60,893 nucleotides of DNA, taken from assembly GCA_001899085.1 (NCBI GenBank), contig MKVB01000006.1:1171322-1232214 (forward strand). The letters run 5' to 3'. Shown piece after piece: positions 27,108-35,657 of the stretch (within the stretch, counting starts at the first letter, position 1; every line of letters begins with the position of its first letter). This stretch comes from Devosia sp. 66-14 (GTDB lineage Bacteria; Pseudomonadota; Alphaproteobacteria; Rhizobiales; Devosiaceae). A model generated the notes under the pieces. The model saw only the letters and a list, made by a program, of their open reading frames with translations, searched no databases and was not told where the DNA came from. Made by a program: the position numbers and the translations under genes.

Positions 27108-27656
27108 TTACTCCTGCTGGAACGCCGCGGTGGCGCTGAGGGTGAAAAGGTAGAGATCGAGCTTGTCGCTGCCCTCGCTGACGGTGGAAGCGAAGCCCTG
27201 CCTGACCGCCTGGTCGCGGGCGGCAAGCGAGGTGAAGCGGACGGCGATGTGGACGCTGGTGAGGCGGCCGGTTTCGGCCAGGGTCATCTCGGTGACCATC
27301 TCGGCCGGCGGCAGTTCGTCGCCGAAGCGGTAACCCGCCGGGGCGTCGCGCCAGACCAGCCGCTCGACCGGCGAAATCTCCAGGTAGACGCTGGTGTAGC
27401 CATACTCGTTGCCCGAGGCGAAACGCATCACCTGGCGCCAGGCGCCGCCGACGCGCAGGTCGACTTCGCTGACCGGGTTGGTGGCGCCCTTGGGGCCCCA
27501 GAAATGCACCAGGTGCCGGGGCTCGGTGTAGCACCGCCACACCAGGGCGCGTGGCGCCTCGAAGCTGCGGGCAATGAGGATAACGGGATCGTTGGCCGGC
27601 GTGGTAACGGCGGAGGTCCGGTTCGGCGCGGTGCTGGTGATCTCGACGCAGTCCAT
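27108..27656 (-). CDS. SRPBCC (AHSA1/START) domain protein, copy 1, first gene of operon
   Basis: A 182-residue protein: PVILIARSFEAPRALVWRCYTE, HFWGPKGATNPVSEVDLRVGG, EISPVERLVWRDAP, and FASTVSEGSDKLDLYLF. It opens the six-gene operon; AAGGG precedes ATG 27656 and the sigma70 promoter lies 30-60 bases upstream. With copies 2 and 3 it shows repeated use of one fold in a single operon. Confidence 0.9.
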   Translation of the reverse strand: MDCVEITSTAPNRTSAVTTPANDPVILIARSFEAPRALVWRCYTEPRHLVHFWGPKGATNPVSEVDLRVGGAWRQVMRFASGNEYGYTSVYLEISPVERLVWRDAPAGYRFGDELPPAEMVTEMTLAETGRLTSVHIAVRFTSLAARDQAVRQGFASTVSEGSDKLDLYLFTLSATAAFQQE

Positions 27657-27687
27657 TTCTCAACCCTTCAGTTGATAACTTATTGGT

Positions 27688-27716
27688 TGAATACTCCTCG
27701 CAAGGAGAGTTGTCAA
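27688..27716 (-). promoter_or_regulatory. Sigma70-type promoter of the SRPBCC-ArsR operon
   Basis: On the minus strand TTGACA (27711-27716), a 17-base spacer, and TATTCA (27688-27693). The -35 is a perfect consensus and spacing is ideal. Transcription would start near 27681, about 25 bases ahead of the first ATG. Confidence 0.75.
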
Positions 27717-27726
27717 CCGATCGGTT
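27715..27726. promoter_or_regulatory. Palindromic operator overlapping the -35 box
   Basis: AACCGATCGGTT is a perfect 12-bp palindrome that overlaps the -35 hexamer of the operon promoter by two bases. The ArsR protein of the operon is the natural candidate to bind it. Confidence 0.6.
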
Positions 27727-27764
27727 AAGGAAAGTTTCAGGCGGGGAGAAGCGCATATCAGGAG

Positions 27765-27826
27765 CGCCGGTCTCTCAGTGGTCCCCCTCCCCTGTTTCAC
27801 GGTGGAGGAGCACTGAGAGGCCGGCG
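27765..27826 (-). terminator. Hairpin terminator after the 199-residue membrane protein gene
   Basis: CGCCGGTCTCTCAGTG and CACTGAGAGGCCGGCG pair over 16 positions with a single G-T type mismatch, with a 30-base loop. It starts 5 bases past the stop codon at 27831 and insulates that gene from the operon promoter downstream. Confidence 0.6.
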
Positions 27827-27830
27827 GACC

Positions 27831-28430
27831 CTAGACCTGGTCGGCGGGGAGAAGGGCCGCGGAAAGCAGCTTGATCGAGCGCAGGCGGTTATCCGGGTCG
27901 GTCGCCCCCATCTGCACCGCGTCGGGGAAACGCAGTTCGAGTTCGACCCTGCCGTCGGCAGGCGCGGGCAGCGCCAGCGAGAACTGCTGCGGCGTGGGCG
28001 CGTTGAGCGACACGGTATCGAGCAGCATGCCGTTGGCGACGATCTCGACCCGCTGCGGCATGAGGTGACCGCTTTTCTCCACCGCGACCATCGACAGGTG
28101 CAGGGTCAGCGCGGTTGCAGGTTCGGCATAGGCGAAGCGCAGGCGGGCGCTGGTGCCGACGGCGTGCGTGCCGTCGCCGGTCGGGCCTTCCCACCCGCAA
28201 ACCCGGATCGGCTTGGCGGCGTCCTTGCCCTCGGGGGTGAAGGGGATGACGGCGCCCAGGCTATAGCTGCCGCTCACCGGCTGATTGAGGCAGGTGGTGG
28301 TCTTGTCGATATAGTAGGCGCGGTAGTCGGGCGGCACGTCGGGGTGCAGCAGCAGCCAGACGACGCCGAGCTCGAACAGCGCGACGAGGCCGCAGAGGAT
28401 GTAAGCGCCGAGGCGGAGGGAGCTAGACAA
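27831..28430 (-). CDS. Membrane-anchored protein of unknown function paired with a PIG-V-like glycosyltransferase
   Basis: A 199-residue protein with one N-terminal membrane helix (LGAYILCGLVALFELGVVWLLL shortened: residues about 7-28) and a periplasmic beta-rich domain. The C-terminal 80 residues (PQRVEIVANGMLLDTVSL, then GRVELELRFPDA and DNRLRSIKLLSAAL) look like a jelly-roll carbohydrate-type domain found at the end of some membrane glycosyltransferases. Its start overlaps the end of the glycosyltransferase gene by 8 bases, so the two are coupled. Role is inferred only from pairing. Confidence 0.75.
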   Translation of the reverse strand: MSSSLRLGAYILCGLVALFELGVVWLLLHPDVPPDYRAYYIDKTTTCLNQPVSGSYSLGAVIPFTPEGKDAAKPIRVCGWEGPTGDGTHAVGTSARLRFAYAEPATALTLHLSMVAVEKSGHLMPQRVEIVANGMLLDTVSLNAPTPQQFSLALPAPADGRVELELRFPDAVQMGATDPDNRLRSIKLLSAALLPADQV

Positions 28431-29583
28431 GGCTCAAGTACCCCGTCAGCCAGCCGATGGTGGTGAAGTAGCCGGCGAGCAGCAGGCCGAGCAGCGCCAG
28501 GGCGAACAGCCAGCGGCGGCTGGCCAGCAATTCGGTGAGCATCAGCGGCATCGGCGCGAGCGCCGCGGTGAAGCGGAGCACCGAGGCCATGCCGGCAAAC
28601 AGCGGCAGCGTCAGGCAGATCAGCGCATAGACCGCCATGCCGTAGCGTCTCTTCACCAGCAGCACGATCGAGAGCGCATAGCCCACGAGCACCGCGACGG
28701 CGAGCTGCTGCGACGGCGTCGGGGCCCAGCCCTCCCGGGGGAAGCTGGTGAGGGCGTTCCAGACGAAGACCACGGGGTTGCCGGTGGGGCGCGACCAGGC
28801 GCGCTGCACGTGGCTGAACGCCAGGGCGTCGCCGATATGGAAATGCAGGTAGGCCATATAGGCGAAGAGGCCGAGCGGGGCGATGAACAGGGCCAGCAAT
28901 CGATCGGGACGTTGCAGCACGGCCGGAACGAAATTGCGCCAGTTGCCGCCATTGGCGCGGTGCGCCTGCCAGATCTCGATCAGGATGGCGAAGACGATGA
29001 ACACCCCGACAATGCGGGTGGCCGAGAGCAGCGCGGCGAACAGGCCGGCGAGGAGGAAATGCTTGTTCTGCAGCGCGGCGAAGACGCACAGGGTGAGGAA
29101 GAGAAACAGCACCTCGGTGTAGAAGGTGGTGAGCCAGATCGAGAACGGACCGGCCACGAGGAACGCCGAGAACAGCGTATAGGCGCGGAGGTCCCGACCG
29201 AGCAGCGGCCAGGCGACACGGGCCGAGGCAATGCACAAGAGGATCGAGAGCCCGGTGGCGGCGACGATGGTCTCGAGCCCGGTCAGCGTGCGCACGATGG
29301 CGACGAGGATCGGGTAGAGCGGGAAGAATGCCCAGTTGCCGGCATTGATCATCGTCGGCACGGGGAACGGGTCGTAGCCGGTCTGCGACAGTTTCACGTA
29401 CCAGGCACAATCCCAGCGGCACATGCCTTGAGCGAAACTGGCGATCGAGGCGTCGGGAACCGTGGCGGCAAAGGCGAGGTAGCGGATCACCAGCCCGGCA
29501 ATGGCCAGAAGCAGCGGGATCGCCAGCAGCAGAACGCCAAGCGGCAGGGTTCGTGGGGGACGCAGCGCGACGGCGTCGCTCAT
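28423..29583 (-). CDS. PIG-V-like (GT-C fold) membrane mannosyltransferase family protein
   Basis: A 386-residue polytopic membrane protein with about ten hydrophobic segments. Motifs of the PIG-V/GT76-like group are visible: WDCAWYVKLSQTGY after the first membrane helix (the acidic residue of GT-C enzymes), FFPLYPILVAIVR, and GPFSIWLTTFYTEVLFLFL with LSATRIVGVF. Such bacterial homologues are presumed lipid-linked-sugar transferases acting on the periplasmic face. It is divergent from the opg cluster. Acceptor and donor unknown. Confidence 0.82.
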   Translation of the reverse strand: MSDAVALRPPRTLPLGVLLLAIPLLLAIAGLVIRYLAFAATVPDASIASFAQGMCRWDCAWYVKLSQTGYDPFPVPTMINAGNWAFFPLYPILVAIVRTLTGLETIVAATGLSILLCIASARVAWPLLGRDLRAYTLFSAFLVAGPFSIWLTTFYTEVLFLFLTLCVFAALQNKHFLLAGLFAALLSATRIVGVFIVFAILIEIWQAHRANGGNWRNFVPAVLQRPDRLLALFIAPLGLFAYMAYLHFHIGDALAFSHVQRAWSRPTGNPVVFVWNALTSFPREGWAPTPSQQLAVAVLVGYALSIVLLVKRRYGMAVYALICLTLPLFAGMASVLRFTAALAPMPLMLTELLASRRWLFALALLGLLLAGYFTTIGWLTGYLSLV

Positions 29584-29742
29584 TGCAAGGATTCCGGGTG
29601 CGGAAACAGCCAGAACTCGTAACGCATTGCGGCGAAATCATATCCATTCCGCTGGTGCATAGCTCCTATGCGACAACTTTCGGCGCTCAACGGCGTTGCG
29701 GAATTCGTGTTTGGTGTCCCGATCCCTCCATAGCGTTTGTGC

Positions 29743-31338
29743 ATGTATTCTGTTCCTCACCATCGGCTCGATCGGCGAGCTTTTCTCCGAGCTGCCGCAG
29801 CAACAGCGGCGCTGCTCTCCACCACCTCCCTCACCCGCGTCGCCCTGGCTCAGGAGAGCGAAACCGAAGCCTTCGACTACGAGGTGCTGACCGAGCGCAT
29901 GCGTGCGAAGGCGGCAGAGCCGTTCAACGCGGCGGTGCCGGAGCTGCCCGAGCTGTTCGCCGGCCTCGACTATGACGGCTATCGCAAGATCCAGTTCGAC
30001 GCGCAGCACGCACGCTGGCTCGACAATAATTCGGGTTTCCAGGTGCACGCCTTCCCGATGGGTTGGCTGTTCAAGGAGCCGGTCGGGGTGTTCGAAGTGG
30101 TCGACGGCCAGGCGGCGCCATTCGGTTTTTCGAACGCCGACTTCATGTTCTACGACAAGGCGATGGGCGAGGAAGCCGCGGCCGAGGCTTTCCCGGGGAT
30201 CGCCGGGGTGCGCATCAACTACCCGGTAAACGTCGCCGACAAGATGGACGAGCTGGTCTCGTTCCTCGGCTCGAGCTACTTCCGGGCATTGGGACGCAAC
30301 AACATTTACGGGCTCAGCGCCCGCGGCCTCGCCATCAACTCCTGGCAGTCGGGGCCGGAAGAGTTCCCGCGCTTTTCGGCGTTCTGGCTGGAGCGGCCGA
30401 GCGAAGGCAAGCCGCTCGTCGCCTATGCGAGCCTCGAAGGCCCTAGCGTCACCGGGGCCTACCGCTTCGAGATCACCCCGGCCAGCGATGCGGCACAGGA
30501 GACGGTGATCGACGTTACGGCGCGGCTGTTCTTCCGGGCCGATATCGGCGAGATCGGCATCGCGCCGCTCACCTCGATGTTCCTGTTCGCCGAGACCAAC
30601 CGCTCGAGCTTCGACGACTACCGGCCGCAGGTGCATGACAGCAACGGGCTGATCGTCGAGCGCGATGGCGGCGAAGTGTTCTGGCGGCCGCTGAACAACA
30701 CGCCCGCCATCGGCAACTCGTACCTGTGGGAGAATAACCCGCGGGCTTTCGGCTTGTACCAGCGCGACCGCAGCTTCGAGACCTACCAGGATGCCGGCGC
30801 GCATTACGAGCGCCGCCCGTCGGCGCGGGTCGAGCCGGTCGGCGACTGGGGCCAGGGCAGCGTCCGGCTGATCGAGGCGCCGTCGCGGCTCGAGGCCGAG
30901 GACAATATCGTGGCGTTCTGGATCCCGTCCGAGCCGATCAAGGCTGGAGACGCGCGCGAGTTCCACTACCGGCTGATCTGGGGCGACCTGTTGCCCAGGG
31001 ATGATGCGCCGCTGGCCCATGTGGTCGAGACGCGGGCCGGCCAGGGCGGCGTTTCCGGCGTCGCCAATGACGAGAAGCTGAGGAAGTTCGTCATCGACTT
31101 CGCCGGTGGCGAACTGACCGCCATGCCGACCGAGGCCAAGCTCGACGTCGTCGCCACAGCCAGCTCGGGCGAGATCACCTCGACGGCGCTGTCCAAGGTC
31201 GAGGCCAACGGCGTGTGGCGGCTGGCGCTCGATGTGATGATCGAGGGGAGCGAGCCGGTCGAACTCAAGGCCAACATCGTCAGCACCGGCCGAACCATCA
31301 GCGAAACCTGGCTTTATCAGTGGAGGGCATTGGCATGA
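29743..31338 (+). CDS. Periplasmic glucan biosynthesis protein, OpgG/OpgD family
   Basis: Exported 531-residue protein needed for osmoregulated periplasmic glucan formation. The N-terminus RLDRRAFLRAAAATAALL is a twin-arginine signal, the kind found on OpgD rather than OpgG of E. coli; cleavage near VALAQE. The mature protein has family landmarks FDYEVLTERMRAKA, SYFRALGRNNIYGLSARGLA, EEFPRFSAFWLERP, IGIAPLTSMF, NNPRAFGLYQRDRSFETYQD and a C-terminal ISETWLYQWRAL. ATG 29743 is the first ATG; no clear ribosome-binding site. Its stop overlaps the next small gene (ATGA). Choice between OpgG and OpgD names is left open. Confidence 0.93.
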   Translation: MYSVPHHRLDRRAFLRAAAATAALLSTTSLTRVALAQESETEAFDYEVLTERMRAKAAEPFNAAVPELPELFAGLDYDGYRKIQFDAQHARWLDNNSGFQVHAFPMGWLFKEPVGVFEVVDGQAAPFGFSNADFMFYDKAMGEEAAAEAFPGIAGVRINYPVNVADKMDELVSFLGSSYFRALGRNNIYGLSARGLAINSWQSGPEEFPRFSAFWLERPSEGKPLVAYASLEGPSVTGAYRFEITPASDAAQETVIDVTARLFFRADIGEIGIAPLTSMFLFAETNRSSFDDYRPQVHDSNGLIVERDGGEVFWRPLNNTPAIGNSYLWENNPRAFGLYQRDRSFETYQDAGAHYERRPSARVEPVGDWGQGSVRLIEAPSRLEAEDNIVAFWIPSEPIKAGDAREFHYRLIWGDLLPRDDAPLAHVVETRAGQGGVSGVANDEKLRKFVIDFAGGELTAMPTEAKLDVVATASSGEITSTALSKVEANGVWRLALDVMIEGSEPVELKANIVSTGRTISETWLYQWRALA

Positions 31339-31478
31339 AGCACGACCGTTCCGACGTATTCTCGGGCGCGCTTCCCGATGCCCCGCTCGCCATGCCCAAG
31401 CAGGTGCTGGAGCGTCGGCGCAGCTCGCTGTTGCTGACGCTGCGCGCCGCCTTCGCCGCGGCGTTGCCGCGGTTCTGA
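31335..31478 (+). CDS. 47-residue mini-gene resembling the N-terminal segment of OpgH
   Basis: MKHDRSDVFSGALPDAPLAM and the following PKQVLERRRSS carry the short PLAMPxQ motif that stands at the N-terminus of OpgH in some gammaproteobacteria. The ATG overlaps the opgG stop (ATGA) and codon bias is strongly G/C at third positions, so it is probably translated. It ends 41 bases before the opgH ATG and is in a different frame. Either a natural small cistron or a frameshifted opgH beginning. Confidence 0.6.
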   Translation: MKHDRSDVFSGALPDAPLAMPKQVLERRRSSLLLTLRAAFAAALPRF

Positions 31479-31519
31479 CGGCTGGGAGCCTCCCCATGCC
31501 GTGCGCAGGGCCCCGATAG

Positions 31520-33265
31520 ATGGCACGAGCCCACGTGACCCGAACGCTCGCCCTGGGCGCCGCGGCGCTGCTGAGCCTTGCCGGCGGCTGGCTGTACATG
31601 CGCTTCATCGGCAATGACGGCACGAGCCTGCTCGATGTGCTGCGGACCGCGCTGTTCACGCTGGTGGGGTTCTGGCTGGTCTGGGGCGGCGTTGCCGGCG
31701 TGCTCGGCATCCTCGCGCCGCCCAGGCGCGTGCAGCGCCGTCCGGGCCGGCCGCACGGCATGACGGCGATCCTGATGCCGGTCTACAACGAGGACGCGGC
31801 AGCGAGCTTTTCGCGCGTGGCGGCGATGAACCGCAGCATCGTGGCGCTGGGGCTGGCCGACCGCTTCCACTTCGCCATCCTGTCGGACACCAATTCGGCC
31901 GAGGTGGCGGCCGACGAGATCGTCTGGTTCGAGCAGCTGCTGGCCGAGCCCCTGGCCGAGGGCCGGCTGTTCTATCGCCGGCGCGAGCGGAACATAGGCA
32001 AGAAGGCCGGCAATATCGAAGATTTCATTTCGCGCTCGGGCGGTGCCTACGACTATGCGCTGATCCTCGATGCCGACAGCCTGATGGACGGCGCGACCAT
32101 TGCCGCGATGGCGGCACGCATGGACGACGATCCGCGGCTCGGGCTGCTGCAGACGGTGCCCGAGGTGATCCACGCGCACAGCCTGTTCGGCCGGGTGATG
32201 CAGTTCTCGGCGGCCTATCTCTCCCCCTATTTCGCGCGCGGCACCGCGCTGATGCAGGGCGAAGAGGGCCCGTACTGGGGCCACAATGCCATCGTCAGGG
32301 TGCCGGCCTTCGCCGCGAGCTGCGGCCTGCCGGTGCTGTCGGGCAAACCGCCGGCGGGCGGACATATCCTCAGCCACGACTATGTCGAAGCCGCGCTCCT
32401 GTCGCGGGCCAACTGGAAGGTCGAGGTCGACCCCTATCTGGGCGGCTCGTATGAAGAGGGCCCGGAAAACCTGATCGAGTACGCCAAGCGCGACCGGCGC
32501 TGGTGCCAGGGCAACCTGCAGCATCGCCGTGTGCTGGGCGCGCCGGGCCTGAAGGTGTGGAGCCGCTTCACCTTCGTTCAGGGCATCATGGCCTATGCCG
32601 CTTCGCCGCTGTGGCTGGCGCTGCTGGCGGCCAGCATTCTCGCCGCGGCGCTGCCGAGCAAATACTGGTGGCGCGACAACGAGACGGGCATCTGGGTGCT
32701 GGCCGTCGCAGTGGCGATCGCGCTGCTGCTGCCGAAATTCCTGATCCTCGTCCGTTCGGCGCTGGGCGGGCGCAACAGAGGGTTTGGCGGCACCATCCGG
32801 GCGACGTTGTCGGTGGTGGCGGAGATCGTGATCTCGACGCTGCTGGCGCCGATCATGCTGTGCTTCCAGAGCAAGGCGGTGGTCGAAATCCTGCTCGGCC
32901 TCGATGGGGGCTGGCCCGCGACCAACCGCGACGAGGGCCGGGTGACCCTTTCCACGGCGTTTGCGGCGAGCTGGTGGGTCACGGTGGCAGGTGCCAGCGT
33001 ATTGGCGATCTCGACGGCGTTCGCGAGCGACCTGGTGCCGTGGCTGCTGCCGGTGGCGCTGCCGGCGATCGGCGCGCCGCTGCTGATCGCGGCGACCTCG
33101 CGCGGTATCTCGAGCGGGCGGAAGCCGCTGCTGTTCACCACGACGAGCGAGACCGCCCCGGCGCCGATCATCGTCGAGCAGCAGCGCATCTTCCTGAGCT
33201 GGACGCAGCAGGGCCCTGCCCCTGCCGACGCCGCTCTTGCCGGAGCGGCCACCGTTCATGCCTGA
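31520..33265 (+). CDS. opgH: Glucans biosynthesis glucosyltransferase OpgH (MdoH)
   Basis: Inner-membrane family 2 glucosyltransferase of 581 residues that polymerises UDP-glucose into the glucan backbone. Catalytic landmarks: MTAILMPVYNEDAAASF, SDTNSAE, FYRRRERNIGKKAGNIEDF, LILDADSLMDG, GPYWGHNAIVRV, LSHDYVEAALLSR and the RRWCQGNLQH product-binding motif. Two membrane helices precede the catalytic domain and several follow. It is shorter than E. coli OpgH (847 residues) at both ends. A TAG stop lies directly in front of ATG 31520, so no in-frame extension exists. Its 3' end overlaps opgC by 8 bases. Confidence 0.94.
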   Translation: MARAHVTRTLALGAAALLSLAGGWLYMRFIGNDGTSLLDVLRTALFTLVGFWLVWGGVAGVLGILAPPRRVQRRPGRPHGMTAILMPVYNEDAAASFSRVAAMNRSIVALGLADRFHFAILSDTNSAEVAADEIVWFEQLLAEPLAEGRLFYRRRERNIGKKAGNIEDFISRSGGAYDYALILDADSLMDGATIAAMAARMDDDPRLGLLQTVPEVIHAHSLFGRVMQFSAAYLSPYFARGTALMQGEEGPYWGHNAIVRVPAFAASCGLPVLSGKPPAGGHILSHDYVEAALLSRANWKVEVDPYLGGSYEEGPENLIEYAKRDRRWCQGNLQHRRVLGAPGLKVWSRFTFVQGIMAYAASPLWLALLAASILAAALPSKYWWRDNETGIWVLAVAVAIALLLPKFLILVRSALGGRNRGFGGTIRATLSVVAEIVISTLLAPIMLCFQSKAVVEILLGLDGGWPATNRDEGRVTLSTAFAASWWVTVAGASVLAISTAFASDLVPWLLPVALPAIGAPLLIAATSRGISSGRKPLLFTTTSETAPAPIIVEQQRIFLSWTQQGPAPADAALAGAATVHA

Positions 33266-34484
33266 GACCCTCGCCACGCTGAAGCGCGCTCCGCTGTTCG
33301 AGCGCCTCAGAACGTTTGCCGGCTTTGCGGCGATTGATGCGAGCGCCGCAAAGCCCCGCAGCGGACGCGACGCGCGGCTCGACATGTTCCGCGGTCTGGC
33401 GCTGGTGATGATCTTCATCAACCACGTGCCGGGGACGTTCTACGAGAACCTGACCAGCCGGAATTTCGGCTTCTCGGATGCGGCCGAGGCGTTCGTGTTC
33501 ATGTCGGGCCTCGCCGCCGGGCTGGCCTATTCCGGGCGGTTCGTCGCCGGGCCGCTGTGGCCGGCGATCGCCAAGGTGTGGGCGCGGGCGCGACAGCTCT
33601 ATTTCGTGCATCTGAGCATCACCATGATCGCGCTCGCCATCTTTGCCGGGGCGGCCTGGTGGTTCGGGCTCGACGAGGTGCTGGAAAAGAACAACATCGC
33701 GCCGATCTTCGGCTTTCCGCTGCAGACCATGATCGGGCTGCCGCTGCTGACGCATCAGCTGGGTTACCTGAACATCCTGCCGCTCTACATGACGCTGCTG
33801 CTGGCAACGCCGCTGGTGATCGCCGCGGGGCTGCGCTGGCCGGTGCAGACGCTGCTCGGCTCGATCCTGGTGTGGGCGCTGGCGGGGCAGTTCCGCATCA
33901 ACCTGCCGAACTTTCCGACCCAGGGCGGCTGGTTCTTCAATCCGTTCTCGTGGCAGATCCTGTTCGTCATCGGACTGCTGTCGGGGATGGCGATGAAGCA
34001 GGGGCGGCGCTTCGTGCCCAGAAGCCCGGTGCTGTTCGGGCTTTGTGCGGCGTTCCTGCTGTTCGTGCTGTTATGGGTAAAGATCCCCGAACTCGGCGAC
34101 GCGGGCCGCCAGGGGCTCGGCCTGCTCAGCAAGCTGGGGCTGCCGTTCTACATCACCTGGTTCGACAAGACCTTCCTCGCCCTGCCCCGCCTGCTGCACG
34201 CCCTGGCGTTGTTCTATGTCGTCGCCTCGCTCGGCGTGATGTACCGGATCGCCGACTCGCGACTCATGACGCCGCTGCGACTGATGGGGCGCCAGGGGCT
34301 CGCGATCTTCGCGACGGGGACGGTGTTGAGCCTGTTCCTGCAGGCGGTGAAGACCGGCATCGGCGGCGGCCTGCTGCTCGACACGGCGCTGCTCGGCGGT
34401 GGCCTGCTGCTGCTGGCCGGGCTCGCCTATGTGCTGACCCGCACTCAGGAAATGAGCCGCGCCGCGGCGCGGCCGGCGGGCTGA
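33258..34484 (+). CDS. opgC: OpgC-like acyltransferase (periplasmic glucan modification)
   Basis: A 408-residue integral membrane protein with about ten membrane segments. RDARLDMFRGLALVMIFINH near residue 43 is the OpgC hallmark (catalytic histidine in INHVPGTFYE), followed by NFGFSDAAEAFVFMSG. In Rhodobacter, OpgC succinylates periplasmic glucans; the same is likely here. ATG 33258 overlaps the end of opgH (translational coupling); a TTG seven codons upstream is less likely. Completes the opgG/D-mini-gene-opgH-opgC operon. Confidence 0.93.
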   Translation: MPETLATLKRAPLFERLRTFAGFAAIDASAAKPRSGRDARLDMFRGLALVMIFINHVPGTFYENLTSRNFGFSDAAEAFVFMSGLAAGLAYSGRFVAGPLWPAIAKVWARARQLYFVHLSITMIALAIFAGAAWWFGLDEVLEKNNIAPIFGFPLQTMIGLPLLTHQLGYLNILPLYMTLLLATPLVIAAGLRWPVQTLLGSILVWALAGQFRINLPNFPTQGGWFFNPFSWQILFVIGLLSGMAMKQGRRFVPRSPVLFGLCAAFLLFVLLWVKIPELGDAGRQGLGLLSKLGLPFYITWFDKTFLALPRLLHALALFYVVASLGVMYRIADSRLMTPLRLMGRQGLAIFATGTVLSLFLQAVKTGIGGGLLLDTALLGGGLLLLAGLAYVLTRTQEMSRAAARPAG

Positions 34485-34615
34485 CACAGTTCTCACATTT
34501 CAGAGAGCGACCACAGCTGATGCACGCTTGCGCCTTGCTGCATGGTTGCGGCTGGGACTAGCCTGCTTGCCTGAGGGGGAGGGACGGTCTGTACGCGGGG
34601 GCGCGGGAGCGTTTG

Positions 34616-35629
34616 GTGACGAGACGGCGACCACTCTATAGCCGGTCACAGCGGCCGCGGAGCACGGCCGGTTCCGCTTGGGTGGCGCGCGATGGTGTCA
34701 GCCCGGTCTATCTCGACGGCCCTGAAGAACAGACGCAACCCACATTGCGGCAGCGCCTCGGCGCCTGGTGGAGCCGGCTCTACCAGCGACACCAGGGCCC
34801 GGTGCTGGTCGGCGCCGGCGCGCTGGTGACGCTGTTGCTGATCGGCGCCTATGACCTCGCCACCCCCGACCCGCAGCGGATCAGCGACTGGCAGTTCATG
34901 ACCGCGGTCAACAAGGTGGTGGACGAACGGCCGCGCGCGCCCTCGATCGAGTCGGTGGCTTACGCGACGGTGATCAAGTCGGTGGTGCGGGTCGACGGTT
35001 ACGAGGACGGCGCCGAAGATCCTGCGGCGGCCAAGCCGGAGGGGCAGGCCGAGATCCCGGCCGAGGGCAAGGTCGAAGAGGATTTTCACGAGCGGTTCAC
35101 AGCTGTCGGCACAGGCGTGGTGATCGACGACCAGGGCACCATCCTCACCAACCTGCACGTGGCGGGCGCTGCCAAGAAGCTCCGGGTGCAGTTCTGGGAC
35201 GGCAGCGAATCCGAGGCGGTCATCGTCGGGGCGCGACCGGAGAGCGACCTCGCCATCATCCGGCCGCTGCAGCTGCCCGACGAGCTCGAACCGGCGACGC
35301 TGGCGACCAGCGCGGGCCTCAACCCGGGCGACGAGGTGGTGGCGGTCGGTTTTCCGTTCGGCATCGGGCCGTCGGCATCGGCGGGCGTGGTGTCCGGGCT
35401 GGGGCGGGTGCTGGCCGAGGACGGACAACCCAAGCTGCAGAACCTCATTCAGTTCGACGCGGCGGCCAATCCGGGCAATTCCGGCGGGCCGCTGGTCAAT
35501 GGCGACGGCGAGGTGGTGGGGATCGTCACCGCCATCCTCAACCCGTCCGGCCTCAGGACCTTTGCCGGCATCGGCTTTGCCGTGCCGATCGAGAACGCCG
35601 CCGCGGCGGCAGGAGAAAACCCCCTCTAG
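34616..35629 (+). CDS. Membrane-anchored trypsin-like serine protease (S1C, no PDZ domain)
   Basis: A 337-residue protein with a single membrane helix (about residues 62-82, VLVGAGALVTLLLIGAYDLA) and a periplasmic DegP-type protease domain. Catalytic triad visible: His181 in LTNLHVAG, Asp211 in ESDLAIIRP, Ser289 in NPGNSGGPL. No PDZ domain follows; the protein ends 48 residues after the serine. Start is GTG 34616 (or TTG just before), preceded by GGGAG. It is followed 28 bases later by moxR, suggesting a joint unit. Confidence 0.88.
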   Translation: MTRRRPLYSRSQRPRSTAGSAWVARDGVSPVYLDGPEEQTQPTLRQRLGAWWSRLYQRHQGPVLVGAGALVTLLLIGAYDLATPDPQRISDWQFMTAVNKVVDERPRAPSIESVAYATVIKSVVRVDGYEDGAEDPAAAKPEGQAEIPAEGKVEEDFHERFTAVGTGVVIDDQGTILTNLHVAGAAKKLRVQFWDGSESEAVIVGARPESDLAIIRPLQLPDELEPATLATSAGLNPGDEVVAVGFPFGIGPSASAGVVSGLGRVLAEDGQPKLQNLIQFDAAANPGNSGGPLVNGDGEVVGIVTAILNPSGLRTFAGIGFAVPIENAAAAAGENPL

Positions 35630-35657
35630 CCACAGCACTCAACCCCGACGGAGAAAA

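Noticed and set aside
27103-27756. In-frame upstream extension of the alpha/beta hydrolase at 26293-27102
   Set aside because: It overlaps the whole SRPBCC copy 1 gene in another frame and reads as Arg/Pro-rich shadow; ATG 27102 begins the hydrolase fold.
29638-31761. A 707-codon minus-strand frame across the opgG/D region
   Set aside because: Low-complexity shadow; the plus strand has the OpgG/D family protein with all landmarks.
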